DNA from: an uncultured Clostridia bacterium
GTDB taxonomy: Bacteria; Bacillota; Clostridia; Oscillospirales; Butyricicoccaceae
NCBI GenBank assembly: GCA_945486175.1
Contig: CALYTA010000070.1
Location: 1-6,142, forward strand
DNA: 6,142 nucleotides
Reading direction: 5' to 3'
This document shows positions 1 to 5,007 of this stretch, piece after piece. Below the pieces are notes generated by a model. The model saw nothing but the letters and a program-made list of their open reading frames with translations, ran no database searches and was not told where the DNA came from. Each line of letters opens with the position of its first letter. The stretch's first letter is position 1. Both the position numbers and the translations under genes were made by a program.

Positions 1-146
1 GCAGTTTCATCTTTGTCATCGAGATCCTGACCGCCGGTGATGATGATACGCTGATATACCGCGGCATCCCGAAGGGCCCGACCTGCCATACCGGCAACCG
101 CACGTGCTTTTATCAGCCGCCGATCTGGCAGAAAACCGAAAAATAA
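1..146 (+). CDS. hisI: Phosphoribosyl-AMP cyclohydrolase, C-terminal part (5' end outside window)
   Basis: The last 47 codons of a gene run off the left edge (frame from base 3, stop TAA at 144-146). The end reads GPTCHTGNRTCF, the signature of HisI, which opens the ring of phosphoribosyl-AMP in step 3 of histidine synthesis in the cytoplasm. The two cysteines of that motif (C28 and C35 of the fragment) are known zinc ligands of the family. Just before it, where HisI normally has Asp-Cys-Asp-x-Asp (magnesium and the third zinc ligand), the translation reads A-G-D-D-D, so the first Asp and the Cys are absent while D13 and D15 remain. The protein ends soon after the motif and is not fused to a HisE domain; hisE follows as a separate gene 34 bases later. 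Family assignment is firm from the motif and the neighbour. Whether the enzyme is fully active is open because the N-terminal part is not visible. Confidence 0.88.
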   Translation, partial: SFIFVIEILTAGDDDTLIYRGIPKGPTCHTGNRTCFYQPPIWQKTEK

Positions 147-165
147 CAGCTAATTTGTGTATATA

Positions 166-171
166 GAGGAG
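166..171 (+). promoter_or_regulatory. Ribosome binding site of hisE
   Basis: GAGGAG lies 9 bases before the ATG at 181. It sits in the short gap after the hisI stop, so hisE is probably translated from the same his mRNA with its own ribosome entry site. Confidence 0.7.
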
Positions 172-180
172 TAGAAAACA

Positions 181-507
181 ATGTCAAAAGCATTTGAAAG
201 CATGGAATATGTCATCCAGCAGCGCCGGGAGCAGCCGATGGAGAAGTCTTACACCTGCTACCTGTTCGAGAAGGGCATGGATAAGATTCTGAAGAAGGTC
301 GGCGAGGAAGCAGCCGAGACCATCATTGCGGCGAAGAACGGCGACCATGAGAATCTGGTCGGCGAGATCAACGACCTGCTGTATCATCTGATGGTTATGA
401 TGAACGAAGCAGGCGTCACGCTGGCTGAGGTCGAGGAAGAGATGGACAAGCGTGCCGGCAAGATCGGCAACCTGAAGGAGTTCCATGTCAGCGACCACAA
501 CACCTGA
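181..507 (+). CDS. hisE: Phosphoribosyl-ATP pyrophosphatase
   Basis: This 108-residue protein hydrolyses phosphoribosyl-ATP to phosphoribosyl-AMP and pyrophosphate, step 2 of histidine synthesis, in the cytoplasm. Its length is that of a stand-alone HisE. It shows the all-alpha MazG/HisE-type core: SYTCYLFEKGMDKILKKVGEE at about residues 23-43, with acidic metal-binding candidates E42, E43 and E46, then E62-x2-D65-x2-Y68-H69 in the second conserved helix. The start at 181 is supported by GAGGAG at 166-171. The gene lies 34 bases behind hisI, the usual order at the end of a his operon, and a strong terminator follows directly, so hisE is the last gene of the operon. Nothing in it looks broken or unusual. 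Confidence 0.96.
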   Translation: MSKAFESMEYVIQQRREQPMEKSYTCYLFEKGMDKILKKVGEEAAETIIAAKNGDHENLVGEINDLLYHLMVMMNEAGVTLAEVEEEMDKRAGKIGNLKEFHVSDHNT

Positions 508-520
508 TTGCTGTCAACAG

Positions 521-560
521 GAAAAGGATGCAGACCGTTTGGGTCATGCATCCTTTTTTC
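521..560 (+). terminator. Intrinsic terminator of the his operon
   Basis: An 11-bp stem (522-532 with 547-557, AAAAGGATGCA against TGCATCCTTTT) continues, past one bulged A at 546, into GACC/GGTC (533-536 with 542-545) around a GTTTG loop. The 3' arm runs into a T6 tract (554-559). It starts 14 bases after the hisE stop and separates the his genes from the next unit. Confidence 0.92.
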
Positions 561-589
561 TATGTACGCAAATCCCGGGATATTGGGTG

Positions 590-618
590 TTGAAACATTC
601 CATTTCGTGTGATAAAAT
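590..618 (+). promoter_or_regulatory. Sigma-A-type promoter of the sulfatase unit
   Basis: TTGAAA (590-595) and TAAAAT (613-618) are separated by exactly 17 bases, with a TG (610-611) one base before the -10 box, giving an extended -10. A transcript would begin near 625, about 47 bases before the ATG at 672. This supports 672 rather than 798 as the original start of the sulfatase gene. Confidence 0.75.
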
Positions 619-671
619 ACAACACATCGTATTATTCTGTAAAATTTGTGTAAGATTCAGGCGGGATGCGT

Positions 672-785
672 ATGAAAATAAAACAGAAAATCAGGTGTAT
701 GTTCGGACTGGAAGCCTTCCCGGATTCCGGATGGGGAAGAGTGGCCGCAGTGGTGTGGACGGCAGTGCTTCTGCTGGCAGCCTAG
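672..785 (+). pseudogene. Detached N-terminal segment of the LtaS-like sulfatase, ending in an in-frame TAG
   Basis: An ATG at 672, preceded by AGGCGGGA (659-666), opens a 37-codon reading frame that ends at TAG 783-785. This frame is identical to that of the sulfatase at 798, which begins 12 bases after the stop. The peptide starts MKIKQKIRCMF and moves into a hydrophobic run, VAAVVWTAVLLLAA, directly before the stop; the frame after the stop continues LGVGMLSLSF. Together these make a plausible first membrane helix, preceded by a positively charged cytoplasmic end, as expected for the five-helix LtaS family. The segment is therefore best read as the true beginning of the sulfatase gene, cut by one nonsense codon. 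A separate short gene is possible but less likely. The stop could be a real mutation, a read-through codon or a sequence error. Confidence 0.72.
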
Positions 786-797
786 CTCGGCGTCGGC

Positions 798-2567
798 ATG
801 CTGTCGCTCTCCTTTGGGCCGGTCAAATATGGGAAGGAGATGTTTGACTCTTACTTTCAGGTTCCCGGCTTGGTGCTGTTAAATGTGCTTCCGGTTATAC
901 TGCTGACATTCCTGCTGTGGTTTGTGACCGGACGGGCAGGCCTTGGCTTTGGCATAACGACGGCGGCGGTCATGACGCTGACGATGGTCAATATCTTAAA
1001 AATCCGGCTGAGAAATGACCCGCTGATGATGGAAGACCTCAAGCTGATTTCCGAGGCGGGCGGTGTTGCCGGAAAATACAACCTGTCCCTGACACAGGAG
1101 CAGTGGCGCGGCGTTGCCATTGCATTGCTGTTGATTGTTATCGTCAGCGTGCTGACGCACCGGTTCAGGATGAAGCGCAGACAGGGCTGGGGAAAGGTGC
1201 GGCTTGCCGGATGCTTTGTGCTGCTTGCCGTCACAGGCGTGCTGTGGAAGACGGTTTACCTGAGCGAAAACATCTACAATGCCACCATCAACAAATGCGG
1301 CATCAACCATTATTCCAATGTGGATGAATTCCAGTCGCGGGGTTTTGTATATCCGTTCCTCTATTCCTATAAGAAGTCGGTGGATACGCCGCCCGAAGGG
1401 TATAAAAAGAAGGAAGCCGCGGAGATTCTCGATTCATATGAGGATGCGGATATTCCGGAGGAGAAAAAGATCAATGGGGTTTCCGTTATGCTGGAGTCCT
1501 ATGCGGACTTGTCCAAACTGGTGGACAACGATGCGATTGATGCGGTATATGAACCGCTGCATGAAATTGAAAGCCAGAGCATTTCCGGCGGGCTGGTTTC
1601 CGATGTATTCATGGGTAACACGGTGCAGACCGAACGGGCATTTCTGACCGGATACAACAGGATGGGCAGTTTCCGCTCGGCATCCAATTCCTATGTGCGC
1701 TACCTGGCGTCACAGGGCTATACAACGGAGGGCAGCCATCCGGGCTATGACTGGTTCTATAACCGGGTCAATATCAATGAAAACCTTGGCTTTGAACAAT
1801 ATTATTTCTTTGACGATTATTACAGCAATACCGGCATGAACAAAGATACGCTGATTCTCGATTCAGATGCGCTGTTTTTCCCGGAAGTCGTCAAAATGAT
1901 GCAGAACAGCATAGAGGAAACGGGAAAACCGTATTTTTCCTTCCATGTCTCCTATCAGAACCACGGGCCGTATTACACGGATCATCTGTTCCGGGAAGGA
2001 CAGGAATATGTCACGCCGGAGGATACCGGCTGGTCGCAGGAGAGCTGTACGATTCTGAACAACTATCTCGGCAACATTGCGGACACGACAGAACAGCTTC
2101 AGAAGACGCTGGATGCGCTGGAAGAATATGATGAGCCGGTTGTATTTGTGGCATTTGGCGATCATCTGCCGTGGCTGGGCGATGACAACAGCGTTTATCT
2201 GGAAACCGGCATGGATATCTCGACGGATACGGAAGAGGGCTATTTGAACCACTTCACAACGCCATATTTCTTCTGGGCGAATTCCGCAGCCAAGGAAGTA
2301 CTGGGCAGCGACTTCACGGGAGAGGGAGACACCATCTCGCCCTGCTTTTTGATGAACGACCTGTTCGAGGCACTTGGCTGGACAGGCGATGCCTATATGC
2401 AGTACACGCGGAGCGTGCGTGAGACCTGCCCGATCCTGTCGGCAAATCTCGCATATAAAATCGATGGCATGTTTACCCGCGAGCTGACGGAGGAACAGCA
2501 GGCCATGGTTGATGAGTTTAACTGCGTGCAGTATTACCGCCGCAAGAATTTTGAAGAGTACAAATAA
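798..2567 (+). CDS. LTA synthase-like membrane sulfatase (alkaline phosphatase superfamily), N-terminus interrupted
   Basis: The 589 residues from this ATG give four hydrophobic segments (about 23-45, 48-67, 104-122, 134-155) and then a large extracellular-type sulfatase domain. By family knowledge LtaS-like enzymes carry a phosphoglycerol or related group on a catalytic threonine and use Mn2+. The matching residues are present: E233 in MLESYAD, T275 in GNTVQTERAFLTG (predicted nucleophile), H389 in SYQNHGPY, and D455-H456 in AFGDHLPW. The conserved membrane-linker stretch RNDPLMMEDLKLISEA (72-87) also fits. The open frame really extends back to 672 but is cut by TAG at 783-785; read through, it would be 631 residues with five helices. 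ATG 798 has no good ribosome site and could only be used by reinitiation after the stop. Substrate (lipoteichoic acid, another glycerol-phosphate polymer or a glycan) is not decided by the sequence. A short frameshifted gene follows at once. Confidence 0.85.
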   Translation: MLSLSFGPVKYGKEMFDSYFQVPGLVLLNVLPVILLTFLLWFVTGRAGLGFGITTAAVMTLTMVNILKIRLRNDPLMMEDLKLISEAGGVAGKYNLSLTQEQWRGVAIALLLIVIVSVLTHRFRMKRRQGWGKVRLAGCFVLLAVTGVLWKTVYLSENIYNATINKCGINHYSNVDEFQSRGFVYPFLYSYKKSVDTPPEGYKKKEAAEILDSYEDADIPEEKKINGVSVMLESYADLSKLVDNDAIDAVYEPLHEIESQSISGGLVSDVFMGNTVQTERAFLTGYNRMGSFRSASNSYVRYLASQGYTTEGSHPGYDWFYNRVNINENLGFEQYYFFDDYYSNTGMNKDTLILDSDALFFPEVVKMMQNSIEETGKPYFSFHVSYQNHGPYYTDHLFREGQEYVTPEDTGWSQESCTILNNYLGNIADTTEQLQKTLDALEEYDEPVVFVAFGDHLPWLGDDNSVYLETGMDISTDTEEGYLNHFTTPYFFWANSAAKEVLGSDFTGEGDTISPCFLMNDLFEALGWTGDAYMQYTRSVRETCPILSANLAYKIDGMFTRELTEEQQAMVDEFNCVQYYRRKNFEEYK

Positions 2568-2568
2568 A

Positions 2569-2741
2569 ATGACGCAGAAAAACTGGCAGAGCTGCGGAGC
2601 GATCAGGCACTGGAGCAGATCAGACAGGTGATTGATGACGATACACTGAGCGATGCCCAATGTTTTGCGAAAATGGAACGGATTATCTGTATATTGGAGA
2701 AAGCAGGCAGCAATGGCGGCGCACGGCATGATTTTGGCTGA
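2569..2741 (+). pseudogene. Small conserved-looking hypothetical protein gene, frameshifted in an A-run
   Basis: An ATG at 2569, one base after the sulfatase stop, starts MTQKNWQS and soon hits a stop. One frame over, an uninterrupted peptide runs from 2583 to the TGA at 2739-2741: LAELRSDQALEQIRQ, then VIDDDTLSDAQCFAKMERII, ending in GSNGGARHDFG. It looks like a genuine short acidic helical protein with a distinctive Gly-rich RHDFG tail. Adding one A to the A5 run at 2578-2582 joins the ATG to this frame and gives a natural 57-residue protein beginning MTQKKLAELRS. No ATG, GTG or TTG occurs early in the second frame (GTG only at 2628, ATG at 2673). The intact frame is also the sulfatase frame, so read-through of TAA 2565-2567 would fuse them. 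I do not recognise a function. I have an impression of similar small clostridial proteins ending in RHDFG, but this is memory only. Confidence 0.6.
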
Positions 2742-2752
2742 TAACGGCTGTA

Positions 2753-2781
2753 TTGAGATATCCCTTCCGGTATGGTACAAT
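2753..2781 (+). promoter_or_regulatory. Sigma-A-type promoter of the exonuclease III unit
   Basis: TTGAGA (2753-2758) and TACAAT (2776-2781) are 17 bases apart, with TG (2773-2774) forming an extended -10. The predicted start of transcription near 2788 lies about 30 bases before the ATG at 2820. No hairpin terminator is seen between the small broken gene and this promoter, so read-through from the sulfatase unit may add to expression. Confidence 0.72.
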
Positions 2782-2805
2782 AGCGTCAGCAAACAAGAAA
2801 TTGCC

Positions 2806-2812
2806 GGAGGAG
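2806..2812 (+). promoter_or_regulatory. Ribosome binding site of the exonuclease III gene
   Basis: GGAGGAG is placed 7 bases before ATG 2820, an ideal match and distance, and it fixes that start. Confidence 0.8.
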
Positions 2813-2819
2813 AACTGCA

Positions 2820-3575
2820 ATGAGACTGATTTCATGGAATGTCAACGGCCTGCGCGCCTGCCTCGGAAAGGGCTTTCAGGACGTTTTTCACGCACAGGAT
2901 GCGGATATTTTCTGCTTGCAGGAGACCAAAATGCAGCCGGGACAGGCACAGGTTGACTGCGAGGGATATGAGGAATACTGGTACAGCGCCGAGAAAAAGG
3001 GCTACAGCGGCACGGCGCTGTTTACAAAGAAAAAGCCGCTGCATGTCGTCTGCGGCATGGGCAAGGATGAACATGACCACGAAGGACGGCTGATTACAGC
3101 GGAATATGAGGATTTTTTCCTCGTCACCTGCTATACGCCCAATTCGCAGAATGAACTCAAGCGGCTGGATTACCGCATGCAGTGGGAGGATGATTTCCGC
3201 GATTATGTGAACGAGCTGGATGCGGTCAAGCCGGTGATTATCTGCGGCGACCTGAATGTCGCACATGAGGAAATCGACCTCAAAAACCCGAAGACCAACC
3301 GCGGCAATGCGGGCTTTTCGGATGAGGAGCGCGCAAAAATGACCGAGCTGCTGGCTTCCGGTTTTACTGACAGCTTCCGCTATCTGTATCCCGATGTGAC
3401 CGGCGCATACAGCTGGTGGTCGTATCGCTTTAAGGCGCGGCAGAACAACGCGGGATGGCGGATTGACTATTTCCTCGTATCAAACCGCATCGCAGACAAA
3501 ATTAAAAAAGCGGAAATCCTTACTGACATCATGGGCAGTGATCATTGCCCGGTGGCGCTGGAGATTGACCTGTAA
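2820..3575 (+). CDS. xth: Exodeoxyribonuclease III / AP endonuclease (Xth family)
   Basis: This 251-residue cytoplasmic enzyme cuts DNA at abasic sites and trims 3' ends in base excision repair. The endonuclease/exonuclease/phosphatase fold is complete with every signature of the Xth/ExoA family in order: SWNVNGLR (5-12), LQETK with metal ligand E35, GYSGTALF (about 61-68), CYTPNSQ with Y105, GDLNVAH with D144 and N146, GWRIDYFLVS with D216, and the closing GSDHCPV with the catalytic pair D241-H242. Length is normal for the family. The start has a perfect ribosome site and its own promoter. A rubredoxin gene follows 59 bases downstream on the same strand, with no terminator between, so the two are probably cotranscribed. 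Bacillus calls this gene exoA; the symbol xth is used here for the family. Confidence 0.95.
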   Translation: MRLISWNVNGLRACLGKGFQDVFHAQDADIFCLQETKMQPGQAQVDCEGYEEYWYSAEKKGYSGTALFTKKKPLHVVCGMGKDEHDHEGRLITAEYEDFFLVTCYTPNSQNELKRLDYRMQWEDDFRDYVNELDAVKPVIICGDLNVAHEEIDLKNPKTNRGNAGFSDEERAKMTELLASGFTDSFRYLYPDVTGAYSWWSYRFKARQNNAGWRIDYFLVSNRIADKIKKAEILTDIMGSDHCPVALEIDL

Positions 3576-3618
3576 CACGCGCATATCCATCCGATATTGC
3601 GGGAAAACTGACAGAGCG

Positions 3619-3625
3619 AAAGGAG
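3619..3625 (+). promoter_or_regulatory. Ribosome binding site deciding the rubredoxin start
   Basis: AAAGGAG lies 9 bases before ATG 3635. It supports that start over the in-frame ATG four codons later (3647), which would be 21 bases away. An out-of-frame ATG at 3628 is too close to the site. Confidence 0.7.
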
Positions 3626-3634
3626 CGATGTCAG

Positions 3635-3838
3635 ATGCAGAGCGATATGCGGCGGTATTGCTGTTCCGTGTGCGGCTATATTTATGACCCGCTTCACGGC
3701 GAGCCGAAGGAGGATATCGGCGTGGGTATCCCGTGGTCTTATGTGGACGACAGCTTCCATTGTCCGGTCTGCGGGCAGGGCAAGGCAGCATTCCAGCCCA
3801 TCCGCACAAAGGATTTTCCGGGCAAAGCGAGTGTGTAA
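3635..3838 (+). CDS. Rubredoxin
   Basis: This 67-residue protein is a one-iron electron carrier, typically serving oxygen- or peroxide-detoxifying enzymes in anaerobes. The four iron ligands are visible as C10-x2-C13-G-Y (SVCGYIYDP) and C43-x2-C46-G (FHCPVCGQGKAAF), with the usual aromatic and acidic residues between and W34 in the core. A further cysteine, C9, directly precedes the first ligand. The common rubredoxin domain is about 52 residues; here there are four extra residues at the start and a short tail after KAAF. The gene lies 59 bases behind the exonuclease III gene and is followed by a terminator. The link to DNA repair may simply be a shared oxidative-stress transcript; that is inference. 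Confidence 0.92.
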   Translation: MQSDMRRYCCSVCGYIYDPLHGEPKEDIGVGIPWSYVDDSFHCPVCGQGKAAFQPIRTKDFPGKASV

Positions 3839-3846
3839 CAGCATAC

Positions 3847-3883
3847 AAAAAGAGCCGGACGGTGTAAACCGTCCGGCTTTTGT
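3847..3883. terminator. Bidirectional intrinsic terminator between the rubredoxin and AEC permease genes
   Basis: An 11-bp GC-rich stem (AGCCGGACGGT 3853-3863 with ACCGTCCGGCT 3868-3878) encloses a GTAA tetraloop of GNRA type. On the plus strand it is followed by T4 (3878-3881). On the minus strand the A5 at 3847-3851 gives a T5 tail. It therefore serves both converging genes, the rubredoxin gene ending at 3838 and the permease gene ending at 3903. Confidence 0.92.
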
Positions 3884-3902
3884 GTGTATTGGGAAATATG
3901 CA

Positions 3903-4835
3903 TTATGCCGCGAGCAGCTGGTACAGGCTGAGCATGACCGGCATCGTGATAGCGGAAAGCAGCGTGGAAAACGCGATAATCCGGCTGGAATAGCGGTAGT
4001 TCGTGCCGTACATCTGTGCAAACATCGAAGCGGCAACCGCGCACGGCATGGAAATGCTGATGATGAGCACAGCGGAAACACTGCGGTCAAACGGCAGCAG
4101 CATCAGCAGAACAATTGTGATAAGCGGCACAACTGCCAGACGGAACAGGGAGACGACATACATCGAGCGGTCTTTGACAATTTCCTTCAGATTGGACTGC
4201 GCCAGATAGACGCCGAGCACAATCATGGCGAGCGGTGTATTCAGGTCGGCGAGGAAGGACACCGTGCTGTCTGCGATTTCCGGCAGCTGGAAGGAGGTCA
4301 GGAAAATCGCAAGGCCGACGAAAAAGCCGATGGTACCCGGATTCAACAGGATTTTTCTCCAGTTTACGCCGCCGGAAGCCCGTCCGCTTGCGCGGGAGAG
4401 CAGCCAGACGCCATAGGTCCAGATCAGAATATTTGTGGCAACAATGTTGATTGAGCCGATGAATACGCCGTCATCGCCATACAGTGCCTGCAACAGCGGC
4501 AGCGCCATAAAGCCGTTGTTGGAAAAGATGACGCACATGCGCTTGTCCGCATAATCCGGCGTGCCCTTGCGGAATACCAGTGTGGCAAGCCCGATGCTCA
4601 CGGCGAGCAGCAGGACAGACATGGCAAAAGAGGTGATCAGCTTGCTGAGCATAGCAGGGTCAAATGGGCGGCAGAATGAATGGATGATGACACACGGCGC
4701 GACAAAGGTCATGATGAGCGTGGACATCTGTCCGGAGCCCTCGTCTGTGATGATGCCGCGCTTGTAGCAGATGGCGCCGACACCCATCAGCAGGAACATG
4801 ATGATAATTTGTGTGTATAAGGCCGAAATATCCAA
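3903..4835 (-). CDS. AEC (auxin efflux carrier) family transporter
   Basis: This integral membrane protein of 310 residues, about ten hydrophobic helices in two repeats, is a secondary transporter of the AEC family, whose bacterial members mostly move organic acids such as malate. Family marks seen: the APC break in the second helix (FVAPCVIIHSF, about 44-54), SNNGFMALPLL (105-115), LNPGTIGFFVGL opening the second half, NTPLAMIVLGVYLA, and MPCAVAASMFAQMYG near the end. The start is taken as TTG at 4835 (MDISALYTQ). The next upstream ATG (4907) falls within the -35 box of the gene's own promoter, and AAAGGAAGG (4848-4856) sits 12 bases before the TTG. The gene faces away from thiM across a shared control region, which hints at, but does not show, a role in uptake or export of a thiamine-related or acid substrate. 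The substrate is unknown. Confidence 0.87.
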   Translation of the reverse strand: MDISALYTQIIIMFLLMGVGAICYKRGIITDEGSGQMSTLIMTFVAPCVIIHSFCRPFDPAMLSKLITSFAMSVLLLAVSIGLATLVFRKGTPDYADKRMCVIFSNNGFMALPLLQALYGDDGVFIGSINIVATNILIWTYGVWLLSRASGRASGGVNWRKILLNPGTIGFFVGLAIFLTSFQLPEIADSTVSFLADLNTPLAMIVLGVYLAQSNLKEIVKDRSMYVVSLFRLAVVPLITIVLLMLLPFDRSVSAVLIISISMPCAVAASMFAQMYGTNYRYSSRIIAFSTLLSAITMPVMLSLYQLLAA

Positions 4836-4847
4836 GGTGAGGCTGTA

Positions 4848-4856
4848 CCTTCCTTT
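4848..4856 (-). promoter_or_regulatory. Ribosome binding site of the AEC permease gene, supporting a TTG start
   Basis: On the minus strand this reads AAAGGAAGG, 12 bases before TTG 4835. The gap is slightly long, but no other start codon lies between the site and the first membrane helix. Confidence 0.55.
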
Positions 4857-4878
4857 CGCAAAAATTCGAGTTGTTATT

Positions 4879-4907
4879 ATGATAGCATCCGCACTGCCGG
4901 ATGTCAA
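4879..4907 (-). promoter_or_regulatory. Strong sigma-A-type promoter of the AEC permease gene
   Basis: On the minus strand a perfect TTGACA (4902-4907) is followed after 17 bases by TATCAT (4879-4884), with TGC immediately before it as an extended -10. Transcription would begin near 4872. The spacer holds the inverted repeat CATCCG-N6-CGGATG (4886-4903), a possible operator. Confidence 0.8.
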
Positions 4908-4928
4908 AACATAAAAGAAGAACGGTCA

Positions 4929-4958
4929 TTGACAGTCCGCGCCGGACAACGGTATACT
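4929..4958 (+). promoter_or_regulatory. Strong sigma-A-type promoter of thiM-thiE
   Basis: A perfect TTGACA (4929-4934) and TATACT (4953-4958) are 18 bases apart. The predicted start near 4965 leaves a leader of only about 43 bases before the GTG at 5008, too short for a TPP riboswitch. The spacer contains the inverted repeat GTCCG-CGC-CGGAC (4935-4947), a possible repressor site. Confidence 0.78.
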
Positions 4959-4964
4959 GTTAGG

Positions 4965-4981
4965 GCGGGCTTTTTCCCCGC
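4965..4981 (+). other. Small hairpin at the start of the thiM leader
   Basis: GCGGG (4965-4969) can pair with CCCGC (4977-4981) around a 7-base C/T-rich loop. It would lie at the very 5' end of the predicted thiM mRNA. No T-run follows the stem, so it is not a terminator; it may only stabilise the transcript. Confidence 0.35.
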
Positions 4982-4990
4982 AGTCATTTG

Positions 4991-4998
4991 AGAAGGGA
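4991..4998 (+). promoter_or_regulatory. Ribosome binding site of thiM, supporting a GTG start
   Basis: AGAAGGGA ends 9 bases before GTG 5008. The ATG at 4998 is out of frame and meets a stop after five codons, so GTG is the start. Confidence 0.6.
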
Positions 4999-5007
4999 TG
5001 AAAACCT

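Noticed and set aside
485..847. Plus-strand open frame of 120 codons spanning the hisE terminator
   Set aside because: It starts inside hisE, reads through the intrinsic terminator and the sulfatase promoter, and its product has no recognisable domain.
1863..2792. Long minus-strand open frame (309 codons) opposite the sulfatase gene
   Set aside because: It overlaps the catalytic part of the sulfatase, has no family motif and shows low-complexity, antisense-like composition; the plus strand carries clear catalytic motifs.
3576..3634. Separate promoter for the rubredoxin gene
   Set aside because: No pair of -35/-10 boxes with proper spacing was found in this 59-base gap; only the ribosome site is clear.
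3684..4454. Plus-strand open frame of 256 codons across the rubredoxin gene end and the permease gene
   Set aside because: It reads through the bidirectional terminator and is the antisense of the AEC gene; composition (many His, Arg, Gln) is typical of a shadow frame.
4836..4907. Extending the AEC permease gene upstream to ATG 4907
   Set aside because: The extra 24 residues are polar and atypical for the family, and the codons lie over the gene's own -35/-10 boxes, so they would not be transcribed from that promoter.
4965..4981. Hairpin as a transcription attenuator of thiM
   Set aside because: The T-rich tract is in the loop, not after the stem, so it does not form an intrinsic terminator.
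4959..5007. TPP riboswitch before thiM
   Set aside because: The leader is too short and no conserved core sequence is visible; only a small GCGGG/CCCGC hairpin is present.
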